From contig CAJVPJ010000006.1 of NCBI GenBank assembly GCA_910592205.1, forward strand, positions 1-64,000: DNA of 64,000 nucleotides, written 5' to 3'. The notes under the pieces were generated by a model. The model had not been told where the DNA came from, made no database searches, and saw only the letters and a list, made by a program, of their open reading frames with translations. Shown piece by piece: positions 49,341 through 61,046 of the stretch (positions are counted from its first letter, which is position 1; each line of letters opens with the position of its first letter). This stretch comes from Paraglomus occultum (Eukaryota; Glomeromycota; Glomeromycetes; Paraglomerales; Paraglomeraceae). A program made the translations under genes and the position numbers.

Positions 49341-50327
49341 CTGAAAAGAATTTATATTTACAGCAAAAGACCAGCAAATCCAAAATCACCTAAACCTTTT
49401 ACAAAAAAAGGAACATGGCCTTCCGCTGAATACACACAGATAGTATATCCCAATATTAACAAACAAGAACAAAAAACTCCCTAGGATAGCTTTATTATCA
49501 TCTATCCTTTCCATAATCTCCGTCTCTCAGTTTGTACTTTTTTTGACGATGAAAGGTCTCTGTTGCAAATTGTGCATCTAATATTCCACAGGCCCACTAG
49601 ACTTCATAATAGTGAAATCATTGACATTAAAGTCTTACCGATAAGTTCTGCTTGCATTTAAAAAACGTGAACACATTGAGTCTTCGTTATGTACCTCCTG
49701 TGCAAAGTCAAAATTTGGGACAACCACATCATTTTGTTGAAACGATGTTACTGAGGTATCTTGCGAAACGGAAAAGCAGTGCCACACAGACATTTCTGAT
49801 GTATCATTTATCTGTAATAAACGGTTGGCAAGCTACGGAGATATGGGTTATTTTGTTGAAGCCAACCTACAGCAGGCTATAAAGAATGATGGTACCAATT
49901 GCTGTCATTAGATAAAGTGTCCAAATTTTCGAGAAACGCTCCAAGCATTCCTGAGTAAAGTGTCAGAGTTCTAAGATTTTTGGAACGACAAAGGCGGACT
50001 TTCCGAGGGAAGTTCATAGTTGTGGACACCTGGTGGTGGTGTCGATACGTTTTGTAATGGAGATATCGAAAATTTTTAACTATTCAAAAAAAGGGGGCGC
50101 TTATTATTATCGAGTGTCGAGTGTTTGCCTATGTGTCACACAATTCGGTAATTGGCCACAGGGGCTAGCATTGTATAGAACGCAAATTTTATATAAAACC
50201 CCAATATTATTAGCACCTGAGTTTGGTCGTCGGCGTATATGCTAGTACACTAGCCTCTGCGTAGCTTGCCTATGGGTCACTGTTCCATTTGAATAAGTGT
50301 CGATATCTTAGCTATTGTTAGACGCTC
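49341..50327. other. No supported gene
   Basis: Small frames at 49652-49882 and 50033-50245 show no recognisable domain. The second is interrupted by AT tracts. Nothing further is supported. Confidence 0.4.
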
Positions 50328-51182
50328 ATGACGCAAAAGACTTTTTCCAAGGTCATTCAGAAAGTCAAAAAGGAGGTGAGCATCTATTTATTATTGCAAG
50401 AAATGAACATTGACCTATTACTATCATGCATAACTGACAAGAGACCTTTTTGCTTCAGCTCCGGGAGCAGGAACAAAAGAAGAATAGGGACCTCATTTTT
50501 GACAATATTCAGACGATAATCCGTTTACCTGAGAAATGAATTGAGCAAGGCCAATTGCTCAGAGCTCCAGAAGGAGATATATGAGGAGCTGGTAAAGCTA
50601 CTCATACAGTCTCAAAATAAAATCCATCACTGTGGGTTCTCCAATGGCCTCAGGGATATTAGACCTCACCAAATGTGGTGACAGGGTCATAGAAAGACTA
50701 AAACACATCCAGACGGCTCTTATGGAGCACGATAAACCCGATGAAGTAAGTCTTCCACCTGTGGTAGAGGAAATGTTAGATGCGTTCATGGCATCTCATG
50801 CTGAGGTTTTGAGGCCAGTCGAGTTCCCTAAATGTGATATGGATGAGGAGCTTGAGGATGTAGCGTTCACAGCTTACGAGTTGCTGGAGGGCTTGTAAGT
50901 GTATATGATATTATGTATTCTGATTTTTATTGATTAACAAGTAATAATGTAATTGGACTTTTATTCGTAAATATTCAATTAATATTAATGTATTTTTATA
51001 TTATTCACAGGGCTGAACAAGTAAGCCAGTCATCCCGTGAACGTAAAGAGAGGATGGGTGCAACGACAACTGACTTGCAGAGCGGAGGCAGTCAGATTAT
51101 GCCAAATCGCAGCCGGCCGTGGCCGGCTGATGACAATGGAGATGACAACGTGTGGAATCGGACAATGAGAGTCAGAAGATGA
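50328..51182 (+). pseudogene. Unrecognised coiled-coil gene, apparently frame-broken
   Basis: Pieces with good splice signals line up. Exon 50328-50375 ends at a GTGAGC donor, and the next exon begins at 50459 with LREQEQKKNRDLIFDNIQTI. Then, one frame over, come LRNELSKANCSELQKEIYEE and LVKLLIQSQNKI (to about 50625). One frame over again is GILDLTKCGDRVIERLKHIQ through ELLEG to a GTAAGT donor at 50895. The last exon, 51011-51182, ends in an Arg-rich tail with SRERKERMG. The two frame changes (near 50530 and 50630) have no intron-like sequence between the pieces, so I read a decayed helical protein gene. The family is unknown to me. An alternative is two assembly indels in an intact gene. Confidence 0.45.
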
Positions 51183-54100
51183 TGAAGAAAAAGAAGAACT
51201 CAGTGAACTAGTCTTTGCGGAGTTCAAAGCATGTTAGCAACTCATCCGTCAGTGCAAGGACGGGCATTATAGGCTCTCCATGGTGGTGTGGTGTTAGATG
51301 GTAGAGATACGTCCTGTGATGGGTGCACAGAAAGTGAGCAAGGCCTTAAACGACATGCCTTGTGAGGCATGTGTGATAAAATAGTTGTTTCAGTAGTAGA
51401 TACATTTTGTGGTGTATTTTAATTGAGGAGATACTTTAGAGATGTATGTATGTGCCGCCGGCACTGAGACCTCAGATGCCAGAAAACCAAATGGCTCAAC
51501 AACGTATACGGTATTCTTCCGAAAATAAGCAACTCTATAACAAAAAAGTGTTGCTTATTTTCGGAAGAATACGGTACTCCTTTTCGACGATAAAAAAATA
51601 AAAAGAGATTGCATATTACAAGACGAAAGTAAAAAGATCAATTAGCAATTAAAATACTGATATTGTTTGTTACGGTAGAAACTGTTCCGATGGCTTACAC
51701 TTTATTTATTTGCAGGATTTGAAATCATTCGCCACTATGTTTTGCAATCAATCATACTTGCTCTACCCCAGCCCAGCCATATCCCAGGCATGTATGCACA
51801 TACATTGCCTATATATTACAAATTACACAAACTAGAACATCCTGAAACGTGGAAAGAAACTATATATTATATACATAATGCTAATGCTAATGATACAGGG
51901 GCGGAAGTTGTAGCAATGTTGTTCGAAGAGAGAACAGGCGAGTCTGAGGGACAGCGGAGAAGTTGATTACTTCCAGTCGCACGATTATTATTATATAGCA
52001 AGATGCTATAAGCTGCAGTTAAAACAATTGAAGCGAGTCTCGGATGATTACTCTACTACTACCCCAACTATATACAATTACTACGCCACCAGCTGTGTTT
52101 CGAAGTAATGTACTTACCCCAGAGTCGTATTTCATCTGTCTCCCCCACATACCAATATTAATATATATACCTATTACAATTACCATCCGTCATTTCTCAA
52201 AAACGATTGCTGTAATAAACAAACATGGAAGTAGTGGAAACTGTTAGCTGTGAAAAGTTCCCCAGAGTTTGTCGCAAATTACTAAAACTCTCTCCCAAGA
52301 TGTCATGTATTAATTAGCATTCGCTGCTACTAATACTACTTGCCGGGTAAAAGTTTTCAATCGCATCAGGTGATTAATCGTAACATTCCATACGTCAAAA
52401 AGAAATTCAATTCTAAAGACGTTCGGGAACATGTCCCGTGAGTTGAGAATTTCTATCTTCGCATCCTAATTTAATAAAAGCACGAGTACACCAATGCAAT
52501 GAGTTATGTCAATACAGATTTGACACATCAATATACACAAACAAGCACTGAAGAAATTTCCATAAATTTGCCAACTTTCAGCAATCGATGATGCCATGCA
52601 CTTAACATATTGATTTCCCTAATACCTAACGATTTATAGTACCATTTATTAAACGTTGAATTAAACCGATGTGTAGTTATAAACCCAGCTTCTTCCCGCC
52701 TTATTTATTGAAAAGATACTTAAGACACCAAATAACTTCACAAACCAGGCTCCCGCATTCCAACCTCTGCTTGTCAAAGAAATATCATGCATCTCAAAAT
52801 TGGATTACGTTGGCATGTCTCAACTTCTAATTTGTTAATTTTTACTAGTTATTAATTCCAACGCTGAACAGTTCAGTTTCCGAAAACAATCTATTCAAAA
52901 AATTAAACAAATGAGATGTACCAAATAACCAATAATTTGCCCTTTACAAGACAAAAATATTCATATTATTATTGACAGTAATAGTAACCTTTTCCCTATT
53001 CTACTTTGCAATAAATTCTTCATACCCCCATAGTGACGTTTATTTCTACGGTTTGCTACTCACGTAATTTGATGCACTCTTATCCTGAATTGTTGTTCAA
53101 GTTCGAGTCCTACGTTCATTTGTTTTAGTGAGACTAGACTAAAACTTATCGTTGGGGTAAATAATCCTAACCTTGCGTAATTAAAATCCTGTTTGCAAAA
53201 AACTATTGAAACCTGAAGACAACAGTCAACTTTCAATACCGCTGACGGAATTAAAACTTTTCAGCTGCGCCAGCGATTATGTCTTTACCAGAATTCGTTT
53301 ACGAAACGAAAAACAAGAAACAATTGATTACTGTACCTTTTAACACAGTCTTTATTGAAATATAGAGGACTATTCTAATTTAAAAGAAAAGAGATTGAAA
53401 ATATGATTTGAAGATAAACTGAATGAAGATAATGTTTTGCCTCTTATGCTACTCTTCTATAACTACTTTGCGTTTTACCAGTTTTCAGCATATTTTGGTT
53501 GTAAGCGGAAATATTTTGTGTAGCTTAATCCCGTCAGAATGATGTGGACATATCCGGCAATTGTTTACTTAGATGAAAACTTATCCAAATTCGACCATTC
53601 TGTTCTGACACTGACAATAATCTTTATAATAAAATAAACTCAAAAGATATAATAATATAAACAACTTTAGCCGAATGTTTCTTTCATGGCTACAATATGA
53701 CTCGACGTAAATTTAAAACATACAGATTTATATAAGCATCGCATCACTCAACGCTTCAGGCATCAGACCCGAACACACAGTTATCGAACGTCGCAAACAA
53801 TTTGATAATTAGATTTATCCTTCCCTGATGACCATTCTGCAAAGTTTTTATCCACGCTTATTACACTAAATTTACTTCATTTCACTAAAGCAAAATAAAC
53901 CAATTATGACACCAACTACATATCCTCTTGAAATTTATTCCAAAAGACAAGTTATCGCCGTTTGCAGTAGATGAAAATTTCCAACAAAAGTACAAGAACA
54001 TCCTCACCTCTAGTAGATTATAGAGCTATTTCTTTAATACAAAAAACACTATCTATAACCAAGATTCCTACTCCGTTACTTGCAACATAATCATATTGAT

Positions 54101-54596
54101 TTGTTCTATTAATAAATGCCAAACCAACGACTGATTACGTAGGCATCTTTTTGTCAGCTGGAGAAATAAGACGTGTTTTTTTTTCAAATTTGGACAACGA
54201 TTGCATTACCCTATTGACTTTTAATAAAAAAATCCAACATGCCATACTTACATTACAAAAAGTTTTTACCTGCCCGCAAAATCTAATGTCAGTGATTGTT
54301 ATGCGGAATAACGAATTCGGAAGAGCAGCACCCCTGAGGTTGGTCAAGAGTACAACATACAGCAACTGTTGGACGTGATTCTGATTTCCTTTTTAAAGAC
54401 ACATACATTACACAACGTTTCAGCCATTTTTCTTTTTTTTTGTCATACGAGTCGCGCGAATCAAAGTAGCCCAACCGAAGCACTCGTTATAACATATATA
54501 TGAGCAACGAAAACAGTGTTGAAACATTCAAAAACTGGTTTATTAAAAACTGCCATCAACTATCAAAATTTCTCAAAACAATCAATATAATAAAGC
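51183..54596. other. Long gene-free interval with one perfect hairpin
   Basis: No supportable gene in 3.4 kb. A perfect 22-bp inverted repeat (51511-51532 and 51551-51572, GTATTCTTCCGAAAATAAGC and its complement) encloses an 18-nt spacer. Frames at 51742-51966 and 54135-54378 lack domains. Confidence 0.5.
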
Positions 54597-54905
54597 ATGA
54601 AGTTTACGACGGTTAAGCTTTTTCTGACTTTTGTTCTTATTGCAGTACTTTTCGAATCGGGAACCGTACAAGGTAAACATTGTACCGTAGAATTATGACT
54701 ATATAATACCACTGGAAAATTTAAATATTATAAGATTATGCACACACGACAAATATATATATAATATTAGTGCAACTAATACTTTACGTAATTTTACTTA
54801 TTTCGTATTAATTTCCCAGCGAAGAGAAGACACTCTGCGAAGTTAAAGACAGACAAGTGTGCGACGTGTGATAAAAGTGATTTGAGAGCAGGCAGCTCCC
54901 AATAA
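54597..54905 (+). CDS. Small secreted peptide precursor (53 aa)
   Basis: Two exons, 54597-54672 and 54820-54905, with a GT-AG intron (donor CAAG|GTAAAC, acceptor TTTCCCAG) in phase. The first 26 residues are a textbook signal peptide: MKFTTVK, then a hydrophobic core LFLTFVLIAVLF, then a polar stretch ending VQA. Immediately after comes KR, a Kex2-type processing site, then a basic peptide RHSAKLKTDKCATCDKSDLR and a seven-residue tail. The mature part has only two cysteines in a C-A-T-C arrangement. An intron just after the signal peptide is common in fungal small secreted proteins. No homologue is recognised. In a symbiotic fungus such a peptide could be an effector or signalling peptide, but this is inference. 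Confidence 0.62.
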
Positions 54906-57900
54906 GCACCTTTCCAAATTTTTGTGCGACAATGTATTTTATTTTTAGTGAACAACTAGAGGTTTATTTGTTAGCTGCCTTCGGCGGCGGGTGAAGGGGG
55001 AGGAAAAGATTGGGTTTGTAGAAAAATATATAGCAATAATGCGTTATTTATTATTGAAGGAAACTTAGTGTATAATTTATGAATTAAAATATTTCCTAAA
55101 TTTGTATAATCTGAAATTGTGTTGAGATTATGCATATTAAAAGCTGTTGAACATAATGTAAGAAAGCTGTAAAGTTACGAGAATATATAAGGTTTGTTCA
55201 GTTTTTTAAAGTTATTTTATATTCTTGACGTCAATATAGGCAATTGTTTCTTTTATTCATCTGTTATGAAAATCGATTGGATTAATTTCCTTTCCTCGAT
55301 TTACTCGTTCACATTAATATCTGTTGTCGAATTTGAAATTTTTGACAATACTACTATATACAGTACTATTTGAATGTCATACGATTATTGTGAATCATGC
55401 CGGTAGTTATTCTTGATTTCAATATCTTTAATAAGCCTTATTTGCAATTATCCACAGGACTAAAGTTACAGAATTATTTTTGATTTTTGTGCCCATAAAC
55501 TAAGTACTAAAACTTCGCAATACGGCTGACCATCAACAAAGTATAGATGTCCCGTTGTATATATAAGCGAATTTTTAAAGCATTTTTAAATCGTCCTTGC
55601 ATGCTGTGAGTTTAACGTTATGTCAAAGGTTTGCATTGAGTACTGCTTAGGATACGGTTTGACTTGAAGGGAGTGTATCGGTATACCTTGTTTGCTAATA
55701 TTAAAGAGGTGCATAGCTCTACCTAGTCAATTTACGAGTGGCTGACCAGACCTATTACCAAAGAGTAGATTCAAAATTTTGTAGTGCATGATTATTTTAA
55801 ACTTGCGCGCGTTTGATGACGGCAAAATAATTTTCTAATTTGTCGAGTGTACCACAAATAATCTCATGTTGCTTAGCATAAGTAACTTTCATGATAGTGA
55901 CAAGTTATTATGTTTTAACGTAAAATTACAAAGGTTGCGCGGCAAGCAATGCAATGTAGTTACAGTAAAATGTCATAGGTTAAACGAATAAAATTACATA
56001 ATGTACATACAATTTTGCATGTAAGTGTAGCCGAAAAAAATGCCTTTACTTTAATAAAGTATAATTGTAATTTCTATTAATCGTATTGGTATTGATCCTA
56101 ATCGACTATTATAACAATCCTGTAATTTAAATTACCCCGTCTAACTTACATAAAGTACATACAATTCTTTATATAATACTGTATACAGTAGTTGAAACAT
56201 GCTTTTAATTTAAAAAAGTATAATTGTGATGGCTATAATTTTGTCGGTTTTGATTTTTATTAATTTCATTATAATAATTTGTTAATTTGCCAAACTACTC
56301 TTGGTTAATTTATACAGTATGTACACTTGACCCCGTCAATATATTTATATAAGCAATTTGACCTACGAAAGTTAATCCCTTAGGTAGCTAATACAATTCT
56401 CGCCACAAAATACGGTTAAGACGACAGACGCATAAACTTTTTCCTGAGATAGGTTGCAATTTACTGGATTTGCGTTTATATTAACATAATTATAGGTAAT
56501 AACTAAAAACTGTAATATTGAATCAGTAAATTATGTAAATAAAATGTGCAAAAAAATTCCAAACTATGAATCTAACTCGAATTCGAACATTTGACAAGTC
56601 AACATACTCGTGTATTGATTTACTTATCCATTAACTAAGCATGATAATGAGCTATATTACTCGACAATGATAGCACTTAATTTGAATGGTGCCCAATTTG
56701 TCTGCATTTTACTGGTGAGCGACGGTGTAGATGTATTTTCGAAGACTTGTTAGGCAGAAAATTTCTGAAATTTTACCAAAGTTTTTAGAATAGTTGCGTT
56801 AAAACTGTTATAATAAAGAGCTAAATTAGCATTGAATTGATTGAGTGTTTATATCACAGAAAAAACGAGTGATCGATTTCGAATTCCAAAAAAATTGTGA
56901 TTATAAAAATGTATGAGCAACCCTTACTTCATTGAGGGACGTCATTCCAACATAAGGTCAATCTACGTAAATCGAAGTTTTTTTTCGATTGTTCGAAATT
57001 AACAAGAAAATTTTAGATTATATTGTACTCTTTAACCGGGACATATGTTGTTGGGCGTTATACAAAAAATAACTAATGCTGTTGACGTTGGCAGTTTATT
57101 GTGATTGACTTAGCAAGAGCAAAAAAAAATTCTTTATACATTGTTTGGGTTGGGACACGCCTTTGGAACTAGATAATTAATTAAATTTTATGCATAAAGT
57201 GCGCTCGCTTCGAAGTGGTAGCACACGCGCATTTCTTTCGGTTATTATTATACGAAAAGTGCACTTACGCGTAAGAATTTTGTAAAAAAAGAATTATTTA
57301 AAGGTAGCAAAATTTATAATACCGTGTATATCTACGTTCCAATTTAGCTTTATGACTTTTACTTTTTTGCGGAAAATAAAATTACGACATAAGATTTTCC
57401 GAAAACAAATCAAGCTATAATGGGTAATCGTAATGCCATACCCCTGCTTTTTATTGTCTTTAAAATATAAAGTCTTTGTTCAAAAAATAAAAGCAAATTT
57501 TTCTTTTCTTTCGAAGTAGCTGTTTGTACCCCTTTATTGATTGCACCTATGTTAGACGCTAAAAATGCGCTTTTTTTCGACAATAATGGTTATTGACGTC
57601 TATGGTAATACACCGCATTCTTTCTCGAAGTCTTAAGTCTGTAATCTCTTTAGCGTAAAATTCTGATGGACGATAATAATATTGAGTAAATTTTCTTTGT
57701 ATGATCGACCTTTTGCAACTTCTCTAGCAAGTTTCTGACGCGTTTGTAAACTAAAGTTTAAAACAAAGTCGTTATCATAACCACGTTCAGATTTAGCTTT
57801 TGTATAATGTTTAAATATTCTTTATAATTTACACTGCAAGATTTATTTCTGGTACAATGGTTATCCCAATGTTTTTTATCATCTTACCAATGTACACTAA

Positions 57901-58714
57901 TTGATTACACGAAATATATTCGGGCATGAAGATAATTTTTGCTCTGTACAAGGTTGCTTTCTCTGAGGTAATTTAGACGCCAAATTCGCCCTTTTCGTTC
58001 ACCTGCAATTTCTCCAATACATACTTGTGACATCTACGACTATAATAGTAAGAAAATAAAGAGCCAATTATTACGAGCGGACGCGTTCATTCATATGTTA
58101 CCGGTCCTTTAGATTTTCATACATCCCATTGTTGTCCCTTTACATTAAATATTATTTTTTTGACTAGTTTTAAAGCCATGCTCGCTTTAATAAACGTGTT
58201 TATACAGTAGATATCTTTACTGAAATACTGTATGTTCGATATACTGATGGTAAATCCCCACTACTACCGTTGTACATGTAGCTTCAAACTGTTTTATTCT
58301 GTAATGTTACATTTCCATCCTCTTCAGTATAAGTTTTAGGTTAGAATAATAGAGAAATTATGTACGTATAACATAGAACAATAAGGACTTGTTTGCTATA
58401 CAAAGACCGAGTCTAGCAGGAGGTTGATAATACTTTTTAACTCGTTGAGTGCCATAGCTACAGCTTACCCAGTTGGAAGGGTAAAACCAGAGAAAACGGC
58501 CTTATTATTAACGTTGTAAGCAAATATTTAACTAGTTCGCAAGACCGTAATTATTATCGCCCGTCTTACATATAACTCGCCTTTTTGGACAATCAGATTT
58601 ATTACAGTTTAAGTAAACGTACGAGACTAAATTATTACGAAAGAAAATTTTACAACGTAGTATGTGCTTAGTTAGAAGAATGTGGCAGTTTTATGCTCAA
58701 TTGTGACTTTACAA
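54906..58714. other. Long gene-free interval
   Basis: 3.8 kb of very AT-rich sequence without any open frame above the reporting length and without recognisable repeats with paired termini. Confidence 0.55.
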
Positions 58715-59782
58715 TCAAACAGATTCTTGTCGGACAAACTCGTCGAAATCGAAAGGACGAGGGCTGAAACTAAACTTGTCATTATCAACATGTGGGAACG
58801 ATGAACCTTCTATAATAATGGTTAGGAAGAAATCCATTGGTGAAGGAATTGGATCAATCTTATTCAGGAATCTGTGTTTGATGTCTTTGTCTACGACAAC
58901 TTGCCATTCAGAGCCTTAACGTAAGGTAACGTAAATTAACAATGATGAAACATGTATTTCCTAAGAGAAAGCAGCAAGTGTAAAAGACTTACCGGTAGCT
59001 TCTTCAAGCTTTTTAACTATCTGGTTGAGTGAAAATCTCGAACTAGCAAGCTTGAGAGTAGCGTTACGACTTGCTTCTATTTTAAGAGATTCAGCAGTAT
59101 ATTTGCCAACATCTGCCAGATAAATAGTGGCCAATATGGTATCGCCGTCTGCATAGAATTTGGCCGTCTTATTTTTGACATCAAACCCAACCGAGCCAAG
59201 ATATTCTGAAAACATTCCGCACAGAATGTTGGTGTACTCAAGTCCACTTTTTTTAACCTTCTCACGGAACGCGGCTTTGCTATCGGTCTCTACATGAACA
59301 CCAATTCTTTTTTTCAGATAGGTGAGAGATAGTAAAATGTATTTTGCTGTTATAATTGGTTACAGAAAGCATAGTCGATAAGAACAAGGGAGTAGATTAA
59401 GCGGCGAGACTTACTCGGCTTCCATACCGAATTCAGATGGATAAAACCTTCTCACACCGGCAGCTTTAGCAGCGTTCAACAACGGAGTTTGAAGAGCGTC
59501 AAAATCATAATTGCCCTTGGCTATTCCGGGAGCTACAGTACTGATTAGCGCATCGGTTCCCCTAAGAACGTTAACAAGATCATCATGCTGTTTATAATCA
59601 GCGTAGACAATTTCTGCACCCTTGGAAGCCAACAAATCGGCTTTCTCGTTTGCGGTTTTTGGCAGTCTTCGAAGAATTTTCACGTTAAAAGATCCATCGT
59701 TCAACAGGGCTTCGCTTATATGATAACCCAACCCTCCGGTGCCTCCCGCGACAGTTATGTTGGTGAATGGTAAGTTGCTCAT
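58715..59782 (-). CDS. NmrA-like / isoflavone-reductase-like NAD(P)-binding protein
   Basis: Three exons, 59782-59415, 59306-58993 and 58914-58715 (293 aa, a typical size), are joined in phase with GTAAGT donors. The N-terminus holds a Rossmann dinucleotide-binding loop, TVAGGTGGLGYHIS, close to the atypical short-chain dehydrogenase G-x-x-G-x-x-G pattern. LISTVAPG follows, then AAKAAGVRRFYPSEFGME, the hallmark of NmrA/phenylcoumaran-benzylic-ether-reductase-like proteins. The mid region has SGLEYTNILCGMFSEYLG and a VGFDVKNKTAKFYADGD strand pair. The C-terminus ends FDFDEFVRQESV. Members serve either as redox-sensing regulators or as small-molecule reductases, and sequence alone does not decide. 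A 242-bp MITE sits about 107 bp upstream of the start codon. Confidence 0.88.
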
Positions 59783-59888
59783 GATAAATTAAGTTTTTTT
59801 CCCAATGCCGATAATAAATCAAGACATTTGTGGTATCGTTAGTATTCTTAATTTGGAACATATTGTAACGGAAGCACAACGTGTAATA

Positions 59889-60130
59889 CAGTCAAAGCTC
59901 GAAAAACGGATATTAATATTGGCTCTTTTCTATCGGTTTTGCGAGATATCAGTTTTTTTATGATTGGCCGATTACGATTTAATTGTACTACCGAGTATGA
60001 TTATCGCTAAAAAAATAATTTATATCTCATAGTAATAGGTATTATTATTATGAGTGTTTCGGAAGTGAAAAAAGTATCGATTTTGCGAGTTATGGTTTTC
60101 TGAGTCATTCCGTTTTTCAAACTTTGACTG
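59889..60130. mobile_element. Tc1/mariner-type MITE upstream of NmrA-like gene
   Basis: The left end is CAGTCAAAGCTCGAAAAACG and the right end is the complement of CAGTCAAAGTTTGAAAAACG, both bordered by TA (59887-59888 and 60131-60132). It is 242 bp long, has no coding capacity and shows further loose inverted similarity inward (TTTTGCGAG on each arm). Confidence 0.82.
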
Positions 60131-60132
60131 TA

Positions 60133-61046
60133 ATAACAATTACCAAGCGATATATTATACTATGACTTTAACCCATTGTGAATATGAATTACAAAATCTC
60201 GCTTGTTTCCTTTCAGCACACAGCATTTTGGTTGATCATTGAAAGCGTATTATGGTGATTGCAACCGCCCAAAATGCCCAACACAGCGCAGATGCATATC
60301 CGAGTCTGTCATTTCTGATTAGTCACCATAAAGTATTTGCCATTGTACGCATGCGTATAATGAAGATCGCTAAAATTAAACGTTAATTTGACTTTATTAC
60401 TTGTACGGTTTTATTAAAACAAGCAAGTTTCTTGACTTTTTCGAACACGCAATTATTTACAATAGTAACATTATTTCTTCGATACGACAAATTAACATTC
60501 AGCTTAACGCGGTCTCAACTATTCTTCTTCTGTTTACTTTTCGGTATAATCGTATAATACAGTAATAAAACAAGAAATGCAAGTCAGACAAGGAAAATAT
60601 TTGTAAAAACTGTTTTCTACCTTATTAAAATTTTGTCTCTTATTCCTATTCCTTTTACAAATAAATTTTTACATTTTTATTCTTTTATATTACATAAAAT
60701 TCCGACTTGGAATGCTCATATAGTCTGTCAAAAACGTTAGAGAATTCTGTTTGTTTTAATACGACTGCACATGACAATGGCTGAGTTGAGAAATAAACAA
60801 TTGTTGCAATCATATAAGAAAAACTCTAAGTCATGTTAGTAACTGTTCATTATAACGCTCAGTTGTAATGCCTTCAAGATAATAACAAAGCTTTTATTTA
60901 ATAAATACTCAAAATAATAAAATTGTTAAAAAATAATAGGGATAACAATTTAAATTATCAATTTATACCAGATAATAATAACAAATAAATTGGCCATATT
61001 AACAGCTTTCATTACTATAATTTATCTTATATGCCAGTTTTTAGTT
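60133..61046. other. No supported gene
   Basis: AT-rich stretch downstream of the Sel1 gene, probably including its 3' untranslated region. Confidence 0.45.

Noticed and set aside
53095-53125. T-loop-like GTTCGAGTCC, possible tRNA
   Set aside because: No acceptor stem or anticodon arm can be folded around it.
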